From positions 124,001 through 188,000 of the forward strand of contig JAEWSH010000072.1 in assembly GCA_023398375.1 (NCBI GenBank): a DNA stretch of 64,000 nt, read 5' to 3'. The notes under the pieces were generated by a model. That model was given only the letters and a program-made list of their open reading frames with translations. It made no database searches and had not been told where the DNA came from. Positions within the stretch are counted from its first letter, which is position 1, and every line of letters starts with the position of its first letter. This document shows positions 7,700 to 16,823 of the stretch, in pieces. This DNA is from Bacillota bacterium (lineage in GTDB: Bacteria > Bacillota > Clostridia > Lachnospirales > Lachnospiraceae). Both the position numbers and the translations under genes were made by a program.

Positions 7700-9313
7700 A
7701 TGGATGAAAGGGATTTAGTTATAATTTTAAGTGATATTCATATGGGAACAAATGCTCCTATTGCAAGATATCGCAAAGAAGTTCATGAGAAGTATCTGAT
7801 AGTTGTTTTAGATAGAATCGTCTCCTGTGCAGATCAAGTGCGGGAAATGATATTACTTGGTGATATCTTCGAACTAGGGTCATATCATCCTGCTGAATGC
7901 CCCCCGGCACTCGATGATATTATTGAGGCAAATTCTGATATATTAGGCCCTAATGGAAAACTTAGACAAGTTCTTAGTGCATTAGAAGGCAGAATCGTAT
8001 ATATACCTGGAGACCATGATAAAAATCTTACATTGGCAGATATCAATAAAATCAAGAGTTCAGATGGTTATACGATGAAATGTCATTCGGGTGCTTATAT
8101 TCCATATTATGATACGGGCATCTTATTTACATATAGCCACGAGTTGAATTTATTAAATGCATCTCTTGCAGGAAGTATTATCGATACTGTTGTTATTGGG
8201 CATAAACACGAATCTGTAAAAAAATTTAATAGTGATAAGATAAAATACTATACTACCGGATCATTGTGCCCGGCAGTTTCCGATCTACAGTCCGAACCAA
8301 TGACGTACGGAATGTATAGCATATCAAACCGAAATTATCGTTTGTTAAAAATAGCTGACCTTATGACTGCTCATATTGAATCAGGTGCGAATGCAATTCA
8401 TGCAAACCAAACGACGATGATTCCGAATTCAGATAATCGCCTTACCTTTGGTTTTTCAGTTTTTGATGCCTCGCTGGAATTCTGGCAGATGATGCAGATG
8501 GGTGTTCTTTCAAAAGCTATGGAACTTGGAATCAATGTAATCACACATGATCAAAAAAGCAGTACAATAGAGATGATAATAGGTAATATAGATTTAATTA
8601 ACATGGGAATAGATGCTTTGTTGGTAGCACCCTATAATCCAGAGGGTCTTCCACTCATCGTTGCAGCTGCCAGCAGAAGTAATATTCCTGTTGTCGCACT
8701 AGATATTGGTACCGGTGGGGCAGATGTGGCAGCTTTTATCGTTTCCGATTCTTTTGGCGGAGGTATTTATGCAGGTGAGTATGCATTGACGCTAGTTGAA
8801 AAATATTCTTTACAAAGCAGGAATACTGCAATCATTAAGGTTCAGGAAACAGCAAAATATGCATTATTACGTGGAGAAGGATTTAAACGTGTAATGTTGG
8901 AAAACGGATATCAGGTCGTAGCAGAAATACCGGCTGAGAGTCAGGAAAATCTAGGGTATCAAGTCATGAAGAACATTCTTGTTATATATGGAGATGATTT
9001 AGCAGTCGTATTTAGTGAAAATGGAACGATGGCGTTAGGGGCCGCAAGGGCAATTGATGAAGCTGGTAAGAAAGGTAAAATCATGCTTATTGGATTTGAT
9101 TCCGGACCATCTATCATCGCTGCGATCAAAAGTGGTTCGATGCAGGGTACTATTGCACAGGAACCGTTTTTAATAGGTGAAACTGCTGTAGAAGTTGCAA
9201 ATTCGGTGTTGTTAGGAATACCTGTAATTTATGATGATCCAAAAGAAAAAATTATATTAATGGAGGTCTATTTAATCAATGAAAATGGGGAAGCAATCAG
9301 GAGTGTACGATAG
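7700..9313 (+). CDS. Metallophosphoesterase fused to a sugar-binding (PBP type I) domain
   Basis: The 537-aa protein is a two-domain fusion I have not met before. Residues about 5-215 are a calcineurin-like phosphoesterase, with SDIHMG (Asp12, His14), GDIFE (Asp55), GDHD (104-107, a GNHD variant) and GHKH (167-170) as metal ligands. Residues about 245-530 resemble RbsB/LacI-type periplasmic binding domains, with FDASLEFWQMM, GIDALLVAPYNPEGLP and FDSGPSIIAAIKSG. There is no signal peptide and no DNA-binding domain, so it is probably a cytosolic protein in which ligand binding could tune the phosphoesterase; that is inference. Upstream GGAG is well placed. It is the first gene inside the element, 123 bases from the left end. 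Confidence 0.8.
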   Translation: MDERDLVIILSDIHMGTNAPIARYRKEVHEKYLIVVLDRIVSCADQVREMILLGDIFELGSYHPAECPPALDDIIEANSDILGPNGKLRQVLSALEGRIVYIPGDHDKNLTLADINKIKSSDGYTMKCHSGAYIPYYDTGILFTYSHELNLLNASLAGSIIDTVVIGHKHESVKKFNSDKIKYYTTGSLCPAVSDLQSEPMTYGMYSISNRNYRLLKIADLMTAHIESGANAIHANQTTMIPNSDNRLTFGFSVFDASLEFWQMMQMGVLSKAMELGINVITHDQKSSTIEMIIGNIDLINMGIDALLVAPYNPEGLPLIVAAASRSNIPVVALDIGTGGADVAAFIVSDSFGGGIYAGEYALTLVEKYSLQSRNTAIIKVQETAKYALLRGEGFKRVMLENGYQVVAEIPAESQENLGYQVMKNILVIYGDDLAVVFSENGTMALGAARAIDEAGKKGKIMLIGFDSGPSIIAAIKSGSMQGTIAQEPFLIGETAVEVANSVLLGIPVIYDDPKEKIILMEVYLINENGEAIRSVR

Positions 9314-9393
9314 ATAAATATGCTTTTGAGGAATAGAAGGGTATTTCAAATCTATAATAAATATATGATTCCATATATTAGGAGGGGAAACTA

Positions 9394-11091
9394 TTGGATC
9401 ACGATTGCGGAGAACGAATTGTGAGTGAAGATTATGCAGATTTAATTTTTGAATTTGATCAGTTACCGGAAAGTTTAACATCTATTCCAGATGCTTGTTA
9501 TGAAATGATCAATAATATTTATGCAGTTCTATATGTTCCAATATCACAATTGCCAACTGATTTAATTGTACGATTTTCATATAGTATTTTTCCCAGTTGT
9601 TTTGGTTTATTAGATATTTCCAGTCTGGATGATGCCGGTGTTATACAGATAAGAAATAACCCATATCTGAATCTGACAGGGAGAGGTGTTTTAGTAGGGT
9701 TTATTGATACGGGTATCGAGTACACGCATCAGGCATTCAGAAATCCGGATGGTACCACAAGAATAGTTTCTATATGGGATCAAACCATAAATACAGGTAA
9801 TTCAAGACCAGAAAATTTCCATTATGGAACAGAATATACACAAGAGCAGATTAATACGGCACTATCCAGTGAAGATCCGCTGTTTGTTGTGCCAAGTACA
9901 GATACGAATGGACATGGAACTGAGATGGCGGGTATCGCTTCTGGGAATAGAAATGAGAATGAAAGGTTTTCAGGTGTCGCTCCAAACTCGGAACTCGTGG
10001 TAGTAAAATTGAAACAGGCTAAAAATCACTTAAGGGAATTTTTTTTTATTCCTCCTGAGGCAGAGTGTTTTCAGGAGAATGACATCATGATGGGAATAAG
10101 GTACTTGCTTGAAGTGGCCAGAAAAATGCAAAGACCAATATCGATCTGTATTGGAGTAGGCACCTCCCAGGGACCACATGATTCCCGTGCGGCATTAAGT
10201 ACTTATCTTACAGCTATTGCAGATCTGAATGGAGTGGGCGTAAGTATTGCTGCTGGAAATGAAGGAAATACAAGTCATCATTATTCGGGAATTGTAGATA
10301 TTGCAACCGGATATGATACAGTGGAGCTGAGAGTAGGCCCAGATACAACTGGATTTTCTATGGAGTTATGGGGGAGTAGTCCAAATATATTTTCCATTGA
10401 TGTACTCTCACCAACGGGACAATATATTCCCAGAATCCCTGCAAGATTGAAAGAAACAAGGGAAATTAATTTTATTTTTGAAAATACAAAACTTTTTATC
10501 GACTATGAACTAGTAGAGGCCCAAACAGGTTATGAACTTATACTCATAAGATTCCAGAATCCTATGGAAGGGATCTGGCGCTTCCGGGTATACTCAACAA
10601 TTGACATAGAACCCAAATTCAATATATGGTTACCAATAGATGGGTTTCTTGAGGAGGATACTTATTTTTTACGACCGGATCCTTATTATACATTAACCAA
10701 TCCGGCCAATACTTTCACTCCGATCATAGCAACTTCTTATAATCACGTGAATCAAAGCCTTGCAATTAATGCAAGCAGAGGATACACGATCATGAATATC
10801 GTCAGTCCTACGATCGCGGCACCAGGTGTTGATATGATAGTGCCTACAATAAATAATAGGTATACCGTCAGCAGCGGCAGCAGTATTGCTGCTGCATTTA
10901 CCTCAGGAGTGACGGCGATGCTGCTGGAATGGGGCATTGTAAATGGAAACCAACCTCAGCTGGATACTTTGCAAATGAAAAATTTTTTAATTCGTGGGGC
11001 AAAGAGAGATCGAAATCTTACTTATCCAAATAGAGAATGGGGTTATGGGATCCTGGATCTTTTTGGCGCATTTTCCAGTTTGCAAACATGA
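9394..11091 (+). CDS. Csp-type subtilisin-like protease with intact triad
   Basis: This 565-aa S8 peptidase resembles the Csp germination proteases, such as the one that activates the cortex hydrolase SleC in Clostridium. It lacks a signal peptide, as Csp proteins do. The triad is complete by motif: Asp105 in GFIDTGIEY, His174 in NGHGTEMAG and Ser497 in SSGSSIAAA. AAGNEG supplies the oxyanion Asn. An insert between the His and Ser motifs (about 300-430), rich in beta strands, fits the jelly-roll domain of Csp proteins. The start is TTG at 9394 behind a strong AGGAGGGG. It is a paralogue of the next gene, which faces it tail to tail 18 bases away. Its true substrate is unknown. Confidence 0.85.
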   Translation: MDHDCGERIVSEDYADLIFEFDQLPESLTSIPDACYEMINNIYAVLYVPISQLPTDLIVRFSYSIFPSCFGLLDISSLDDAGVIQIRNNPYLNLTGRGVLVGFIDTGIEYTHQAFRNPDGTTRIVSIWDQTINTGNSRPENFHYGTEYTQEQINTALSSEDPLFVVPSTDTNGHGTEMAGIASGNRNENERFSGVAPNSELVVVKLKQAKNHLREFFFIPPEAECFQENDIMMGIRYLLEVARKMQRPISICIGVGTSQGPHDSRAALSTYLTAIADLNGVGVSIAAGNEGNTSHHYSGIVDIATGYDTVELRVGPDTTGFSMELWGSSPNIFSIDVLSPTGQYIPRIPARLKETREINFIFENTKLFIDYELVEAQTGYELILIRFQNPMEGIWRFRVYSTIDIEPKFNIWLPIDGFLEEDTYFLRPDPYYTLTNPANTFTPIIATSYNHVNQSLAINASRGYTIMNIVSPTIAAPGVDMIVPTINNRYTVSSGSSIAAAFTSGVTAMLLEWGIVNGNQPQLDTLQMKNFLIRGAKRDRNLTYPNREWGYGILDLFGAFSSLQT

Positions 11092-11109
11092 AATTATTAA
11101 CTTCAGGTA

Positions 11110-12783
11110 TCAGGATATTAGCATTCGAAATAGTCCATAGACATCTACTTTACCATATCCCCATATATTATTGGGATAAATTAGATCTTGTGATCGATTG
11201 GCACCTCTTATGAGTAATTGTTTGATATCAAACCCATTTATGGTTGTGTAGTTTCCTCTTACTACGGCCCACTCCAAGATCATAGCAATGATTCCGACGG
11301 TATGAGCTGTTGCAGCTCCGGTTCCGGATACGGTTCCATAATTATTATTTAGGATGGGACATACAAGATCCACCCCGGGTGCAGCCAATTCGGGTTTGAT
11401 TACATTTGTTCTGGTATATCCTCTGCTGGAAAAGATGGCAATACTTCCACTTTCAGGATTATAAGCGGTAACTGTTAGCGGGTCTACTGCATTACCGGGT
11501 GTAGTAATAGTAGTATTAGGATCTGGCTCTAAAAAAAAAGTTTCTTCGGAAATCAGATTATCCGAAGGCAGCCATACGTTAAACTCAGACGGAGCCTCAT
11601 CAAGATTTTGTGTTTGAAATCTCCAGATACCAGGCTGCGGATTCTCAAAACGTAATAAAATTAATTGGTCACCGCTTTCCCCTTCAAAAATAAAATTATT
11701 TACCCATACAACTGAAGGTTCGAAAATGAAGGTGATCCTGCGGCATTCATTGAGAGCCGGGTAAATTGGAGATGTATTTTCACCGGTCGGTGAAGTGATA
11801 TTAATCGATAACCGATAAGGGACATTTTGCCATAACTCCATGGAAAATCCATTTTCATTTTCACCGACCCTGAGATTAAAATCAACGATTGGCTGTCTCG
11901 CTTGTATGATTCCCTTATAATGTCTTCTGGCGTTACCTTCATTTCCGGCAGAAACGGCAACTCCTACCCCAGGTAACCGTGTCACATATTCCAGATATCT
12001 GCTAAGAACATCAAATCCATCATGCCCGCCCTGGTTAGTGCCTAATGCAAGGCATATTGCTATCGGACGATTCAGTTTTTGAGCAACCGATAGCAGATAG
12101 CTGATACCAAATATGATATCGGTTTCCTGGTAGCATATTTTGTCGGATGGAATTGCAAATATTTCCCGATTTATTTGTTTCGCTTGCTTTAATTTTACGA
12201 CGACAAGTTCTGAATCAGGTACGACGCCGCTAAAATTAGCTGCTGCATTGCGGTTTCCTGCAATAATACCGGATATCATGGTCCCGTGTCCTATCGTATC
12301 CTGAGAAGGAACAATGGACAAAGGTTCATTACTTTGAAGTGCCATATTGATTGCTGCATTATCATATTCTGTACCAAAGGAGAATCCATCAGGCGGAAGT
12401 GCATTTTCATTGATGGTCTGATCCCAGATGGATACGATTCGTGAGGTGCCATCATTATTTAGAAATGCTTGATGCTGGTATTCAATTCCGGTATCAACGA
12501 TTCCGACTAAAACACCTCTCCCAAATAAGCTTAAAGCAGGATTGTTCTGAATTCTCTGGATTCCTGATGATTCCAGACTAATCATGGATTCAAGTGCTAG
12601 AATGGTTGGAAAGATATAATATGGATAGGTACCTATGCTGCATTTTTCAAATTGTGTACGGGGAAGATGTACGACAGAATTTACAAAAGTCAAAAATGTT
12701 GAATCGGCATTATCAAATAGTCTTAGGCTTTCTGTTTCAACCAATAAATCAATATAATCTTCACTTACTATTTTATTATCCAC
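11110..12783 (-). CDS. Csp-type pseudoprotease (Ser replaced by Gly)
   Basis: This 557-aa protein is similar along its whole length to the neighbouring subtilase; both begin with an IVSEDY motif. Asp97 (GIVDTGIEY) and His166 (TIGHGTMISG) are kept, but the catalytic Ser position in the GTSxAA motif reads SGTGAATAH, giving Gly489. It should therefore lack protease activity. In Clostridioides difficile the germinant sensor CspC and CspA are also inactive Csp proteins with altered triads, so a regulatory role is plausible by analogy. The start is GTG at 12783 with AGGAGG six bases upstream. It is the second gene of a minus-strand pair behind the LysM-GH18 gene, 34 bases apart. Confidence 0.85.
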   Translation of the reverse strand: MDNKIVSEDYIDLLVETESLRLFDNADSTFLTFVNSVVHLPRTQFEKCSIGTYPYYIFPTILALESMISLESSGIQRIQNNPALSLFGRGVLVGIVDTGIEYQHQAFLNNDGTSRIVSIWDQTINENALPPDGFSFGTEYDNAAINMALQSNEPLSIVPSQDTIGHGTMISGIIAGNRNAAANFSGVVPDSELVVVKLKQAKQINREIFAIPSDKICYQETDIIFGISYLLSVAQKLNRPIAICLALGTNQGGHDGFDVLSRYLEYVTRLPGVGVAVSAGNEGNARRHYKGIIQARQPIVDFNLRVGENENGFSMELWQNVPYRLSINITSPTGENTSPIYPALNECRRITFIFEPSVVWVNNFIFEGESGDQLILLRFENPQPGIWRFQTQNLDEAPSEFNVWLPSDNLISEETFFLEPDPNTTITTPGNAVDPLTVTAYNPESGSIAIFSSRGYTRTNVIKPELAAPGVDLVCPILNNNYGTVSGTGAATAHTVGIIAMILEWAVVRGNYTTINGFDIKQLLIRGANRSQDLIYPNNIWGYGKVDVYGLFRMLIS

Positions 12784-12817
12784 ATACTGCCTCCTACAGT
12801 CTATTTAAGATGAGAAA

Positions 12818-14131
12818 TCAGAATTCATTAAGTATTATGTTATCGGGTAAGTACTTTTCAATCTCAAATTGAGAATTGACTACTAACCATAATTGCGGAA
12901 AGTAGAACATCAGATTCCACAAACTAATTCCATTAAATCCGTTTTCAGAGGTTAATTCAACTAAAGCGGATATGCTCCTTGCATCAACAGACCATATGAT
13001 ATGATGTTCTTCCATTCCATTATTCACTATTTCGTAAGTGAAATAGGTTGATTGGGAAATCTCATCAAATAGTATATCGGCTTCTGCGGTACGTGCTATA
13101 TTAAGGGCAGAACTTATACTTAGCGAATTGGCAGATGTTCTTCCAGGGATATAAGGGAGTTTCCAGTCATAGCTGATCAATGAGAACCCTGCAGAAACTT
13201 TGTCTGGTGGAATCTGGGTAATGATATAATCACTAAAAATTTGTACTTTTTCAATTGAACTGACTGGTTCCGGAGGGCCATAATTTACGCCCCAGATAAA
13301 TTGAAGAAATGTCAGATTATCAACGAGCTGCCCCATAAGCGTATAGTCAATTTCTTCATAGGTCAATTCTCCGTATACATATCTTGTATTGGGATTTATT
13401 GTTACAAAAAATAAATACTCTTCATTTCCAAAGTGACTGATGATATTTTTAACCAGATTTTCATATTGGATCAGAATATTTGTTGTCATATAATTGAAGA
13501 TAAGATTTACACCCAAATACCCTTTTTCCCTGAGGATAGTAATCATATTTTTTATAAAGATCTCTTGGTATTCATTATTTGATAACAGAAAATAAGCAGT
13601 ATCGATATCGGATTCACCCTGCAGGTCTAACGTAGTAAGCATCATGAGTGGAATGGTGCCATAATTTTTTGATGTCTGTATCAGTTCCGAATCATCAAAA
13701 TAAGTTATTATTTCACCACTTTTTATAACACTGTAATTATAAATTGTAATGTAAGTCAGATATGGCAGCGTTTTTTTAAGCGTAGTATTATCAATATATG
13801 GGTAGACAAATCCATTTGTTGCAAGTTTACCAGTCGTTTCATAACTGATCGTAATTACTTCTCCTGGATAAAGATTTCGAGTAGATAAAAAAGGATTATT
13901 CCGAAGTAATTGCATTTGCGATACCTGAAAAGCTTCTGCAATACTTGTTAAGGTATCACCGGCCTGTACGGTATATGTAAGTTGGGGATATACGATTACA
14001 ATTGACTGACCGGTAACTAATTCGCCCGGATTTTCTAATTCGTTATCCTGAATCAGTTTCGTGACGGAAACACCAAATTTTGCTGATATAGAATAGATAG
14101 TATCATTTTCTTGTACTACATATATGTCCAT
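12818..14131 (-). CDS. LysM-GH18 spore-type protein, probably catalytically inactive
   Basis: The 437-aa product has two LysM peptidoglycan-binding modules (about 3-48 and 52-96) followed by a GH18 barrel, the architecture of spore cortex-fragment hydrolases YaaH and SleL. The GH18 active-site motif DGxxIDxE is replaced at residues 206-213 by LGVNLIFN. Both the acidic Asp and the catalytic Glu are thus missing, and glycosidase activity is not expected. It may act as a cortex-binding or scaffold protein. There is no signal peptide, as for coat-localised LysM proteins made in the mother cell. It is divergent from hcp and leads the pseudoprotease gene. Confidence 0.83.
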   Translation of the reverse strand: MDIYVVQENDTIYSISAKFGVSVTKLIQDNELENPGELVTGQSIVIVYPQLTYTVQAGDTLTSIAEAFQVSQMQLLRNNPFLSTRNLYPGEVITISYETTGKLATNGFVYPYIDNTTLKKTLPYLTYITIYNYSVIKSGEIITYFDDSELIQTSKNYGTIPLMMLTTLDLQGESDIDTAYFLLSNNEYQEIFIKNMITILREKGYLGVNLIFNYMTTNILIQYENLVKNIISHFGNEEYLFFVTINPNTRYVYGELTYEEIDYTLMGQLVDNLTFLQFIWGVNYGPPEPVSSIEKVQIFSDYIITQIPPDKVSAGFSLISYDWKLPYIPGRTSANSLSISSALNIARTAEADILFDEISQSTYFTYEIVNNGMEEHHIIWSVDARSISALVELTSENGFNGISLWNLMFYFPQLWLVVNSQFEIEKYLPDNIILNEF

Positions 14132-14290
14132 TTTTACCTTGCCAACTCTATTTTATTATAATATATGCATTTACCAAGTTATAATTCTATTAGAAATTTT
14201 TCTAATCCCAATAGTCTGCCAGTATTATGAATAAATATTATTTAGATTGAAAAACTAATAGATGGTAAAATAAAAAAATGGAGGTCTAGT

Positions 14291-15934
14291 ATGGAAAATT
14301 CAATGTTCTGTTATCAATGTGAACAAACATTAGGTGGCAAGGGGTGCGTGAAAACAGGCGTGTGTGGCAAAAATTCTATTGTTGCCAATCTACAGGATGT
14401 ATTAATTCATGAATTAAAAGGTATCGGTTTTTATGGTCAGAAAAATTTAGAAAAAGGATTGAAGATTAGAAGTGAAATCAATAAATTTGTTGTAGATAGC
14501 ATGTTTTCTACCCTGACTAACGTAAATTTTGATCCAACTAGATTCGTAGAGTACATTAAAAAAGCTGAAAAAATAAAAGAGGAACTGAAAAATGTTGCCG
14601 GTGAAATTGAGCATGTACCTGAAGCGGCAAACTATAAGGCACCAGACAGTATGGAAGAAATGATAGAAGACGCTAAGAATGTAGGGATCATGTCAGATGA
14701 AAATTTAGACATGGATATACGTTCTTTAAGGGAATTAATGGTTTACGCATTTAAAGGGATGGCTGCTTATGCCCATCATGCTTATATATTAGGAAAATTT
14801 GACGATGATGTAAACAACTTCTTCTATAAAGGATTGTCTGGTACCATTGATGACAATTTATCCGTTGAAGAGTTATTTGATCTTAATATGGAACTTGGAA
14901 GTACGGATTTTAAATGTATGGAACTATTAGATTCTGCTGTTACCAATGCTTATGGAAATCCGGAGCCTACAGAAGTATTAATTACAAAGAAAAAGGGTCC
15001 TTTTATTATCGTATCAGGGCATGACTTTAAAGATTTATATGAATTGCTGGAACAGACAGATGGTAAAGGTATCAATATTTATACGCATTGTGAGATGCTT
15101 CCTGCAAATGCATATCCAGTACTTAAGAGATATAAACATCTAACTGGTAATTTCGGAGGTGCATGGCAAAAACAGCAGGAAGAATTTGATGGAATTCCTG
15201 GCTGTATCTTAATGACCACTAACTGTGTACAAATACCTAGAGACAGCTATAAGGATAGACTATTTACAACAAGTATAGTAGGGATGCCTGAATGTCCTCA
15301 TATTGAAGAAGTAAACGGTAAAAAAGATTTTACTCCAATCATTGAAAAAGCACTTGAATTAGGAGGATGGCAGGAAGATGAACCTGAAAAGAAAATTCCA
15401 ATCGGTTTTGCACACAATGCCATTTTGAGCCATGCGAATGAAATCGTGGATGCCGTAAAAAGTGGTAAGATCAAACACTTCTTCTTGATCGGAGGGTGTG
15501 ATGGAGCAAGGCCAGGCAGAAATTATTACACAGAATTTGCAGAAAAAACACCAAAAGATACGGTTATCTTAACGTTAGCCTGTGGTAAATATCGATTCAA
15601 TAAGCTGGATCTAGGAACGGTAGCAGGTTTGCCAAGAGTACTTGATTGCGGGCAATGCAGTGATTCTTATTCCGCTGTTAAGGTCGCTATTGCATTGGCA
15701 GAAGCATTCAATTGCGGAGTAAATGATCTGCCGCTTTCATTGGTGCTTTCCTGGTATGAACAAAAAGCAGTCGGTATCCTGTTAGCGCTATTATCTTTGG
15801 GGATTCAAGATATCCGTCTTGGACCATCATTACCGGCATTCATTACGCCAAATATATTTCAAGTATTAGTTGATAAATTCAGTATAAAACCCATTTCAAC
15901 CCCGGAACAAGATCTGAAAGCTATTTTAGGGTGA
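14291..15934 (+). CDS. hcp: Hydroxylamine reductase / hybrid-cluster protein
   Basis: The 547-aa protein is a class III-type Hcp. The N-terminal Cys motif (FCYQCEQT followed by CVKTGVCGK) binds the 4Fe-4S cluster, and the later segments NCVQIPRDSY, LIGGCDGARPGRNYYTEFA and LDCGQCSDSYSA provide the hybrid-cluster ligands. Hcp reduces hydroxylamine and, in later work, nitric oxide, and so helps anaerobes handle nitrosative stress. A strong GGAGG lies before the ATG. It sits in the middle of the cotJC element, transcribed away from the LysM-GH18 gene, and closes with a shared terminator. An NO reductase within a sporulation-gene element is unusual cargo. Confidence 0.96.
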   Translation: MENSMFCYQCEQTLGGKGCVKTGVCGKNSIVANLQDVLIHELKGIGFYGQKNLEKGLKIRSEINKFVVDSMFSTLTNVNFDPTRFVEYIKKAEKIKEELKNVAGEIEHVPEAANYKAPDSMEEMIEDAKNVGIMSDENLDMDIRSLRELMVYAFKGMAAYAHHAYILGKFDDDVNNFFYKGLSGTIDDNLSVEELFDLNMELGSTDFKCMELLDSAVTNAYGNPEPTEVLITKKKGPFIIVSGHDFKDLYELLEQTDGKGINIYTHCEMLPANAYPVLKRYKHLTGNFGGAWQKQQEEFDGIPGCILMTTNCVQIPRDSYKDRLFTTSIVGMPECPHIEEVNGKKDFTPIIEKALELGGWQEDEPEKKIPIGFAHNAILSHANEIVDAVKSGKIKHFFLIGGCDGARPGRNYYTEFAEKTPKDTVILTLACGKYRFNKLDLGTVAGLPRVLDCGQCSDSYSAVKVAIALAEAFNCGVNDLPLSLVLSWYEQKAVGILLALLSLGIQDIRLGPSLPAFITPNIFQVLVDKFSIKPISTPEQDLKAILG

Positions 15935-15948
15935 ATAAAAATATCGTA

Positions 15949-15986
15949 AAAACAAGAGGAAGCGGCTGACTGCTTCCTTTTGTTTT
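15949..15986. terminator. Bidirectional terminator between hcp and the amidase gene
   Basis: AGGAAGC (15957-15963) pairs with GCTTCCT (15972-15978) around an 8-base loop. An A-rich flank and a T-rich flank lie on either side, so the hairpin can terminate the + strand hcp transcript and the - strand amidase transcript. Confidence 0.8.
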
Positions 15987-16008
15987 CCAATTGATTTGTT
16001 TCATGATT

Positions 16009-16578
16009 TTATGCAAATCCAAAATATCTTAAAATTCCCTGATAGATCGCATATGCATATTGATATTGTAAATCCCGAAGTTTTTCTAAGTCGGAAGAGT
16101 TACTCATATATCCAAGTTCTACCAGAAGAGCTGGCATGTTCGTATTTCTTAATACATATAAACTGGGATTAAGAAGTATTCCATTGTTTCTTGTTCCCAC
16201 AATCTGCGTGATTGCATTCATGATATGCTGAGCCAGCCAATTGGCCTGCGTGTTATATCTGTAAAGATAAATTTCTGTTCCGTTCAATGCAGGATTTGGA
16301 TTATCATTCGCATGAATACTGATAAAATAATTAGCAGGCCATTCGTTAGCCATTCGTACTCTTTCCGCCAGGCTGGTATTTGTATTGGTACCTAATACAG
16401 TGGTGGGCGTTGGTCTGGATAATCTTGCTTCAAAGCGCGAATCACTATTTAAAAGATCTGCTAAGTATATGCCAACTTGATAAGTAACATCTTCTTCATG
16501 CAATCCGTCCCCGATTGCTCCAGTATTATGATATCCGGTAGGGTTATGACCTTGATCTATAAAAATTTTAATAGGCAA
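16009..16578 (-). CDS. N-acetylmuramoyl-L-alanine amidase (Amidase_3), spore-type
   Basis: This 189-aa single-domain amidase cleaves the bond between MurNAc and the stem peptide in peptidoglycan. The zinc ligands can be read as His in IDQGHNP, Glu in the GLHEED segment and His in FISIHAND. The catalytic Glu is in LLVELGYMSN. There is no signal peptide and no binding domain, unlike the exported amidase at 61450, which suggests a mother-cell protein incorporated into the spore (CwlD- or CwlC-like size). It lies inside the element and is divergent from the recombination module. Its presence alongside Csp and LysM-GH18 genes supports a cortex-related cargo. Confidence 0.85.
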   Translation of the reverse strand: MPIKIFIDQGHNPTGYHNTGAIGDGLHEEDVTYQVGIYLADLLNSDSRFEARLSRPTPTTVLGTNTNTSLAERVRMANEWPANYFISIHANDNPNPALNGTEIYLYRYNTQANWLAQHIMNAITQIVGTRNNGILLNPSLYVLRNTNMPALLVELGYMSNSSDLEKLRDLQYQYAYAIYQGILRYFGFA

Positions 16579-16694
16579 AGAACTACCTCTTTTCTATTTA
16601 TTACTATTATCATATTATGCATTTTTTTTTATGTGAATGGCAAGTGATCAAAATACAGCATATAGTGTATAAATGACTTCTGAGAGGTATTATT

Positions 16695-16823
16695 ATGAGA
16701 AAGGGTAACGTCCAGAATGTATTTAAAAATCAGGATAAAGAAAAAAGAAAATCTGATTTTAATAAACGTTTGTCTGAAGCGATCAACAGAGCAGAAAAAT
16801 ATCGATTATTCAAAAAAGTATGA
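16695..16823 (+). CDS. Small basic protein (42 aa), candidate recombination directionality factor
   Basis: The ORF starts at an ATG with GAGAGG 7 bases upstream. It ends in a TGA that overlaps the recombinase start (ATGA at 16820-16823), so the two are translationally coupled. The peptide begins MRKGNVQNVF and is rich in Lys and Arg, with a predicted helical stretch in the second half. Small basic partners such as SprB (with SprA of the SP-beta/spsM system) switch a serine integrase from integration to excision. Position and charge fit that role here, but sequence homology was not checked. The ORF is too short to be recognised by length alone. Confidence 0.6.
   Translation: MRKGNVQNVFKNQDKEKRKSDFNKRLSEAINRAEKYRLFKKV

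Noticed and set aside
9372..9380. CATATATTA as a sigma-K -10 box for the Csp-type protease
   Set aside because: It overlaps the ribosome site of the same gene, so a transcript starting there would lack it.
16659..16666. CATATAGT as a sigma-E -10 box for the recombinase
   Set aside because: Six of 8 positions match, but no -35 element is found at the right distance.
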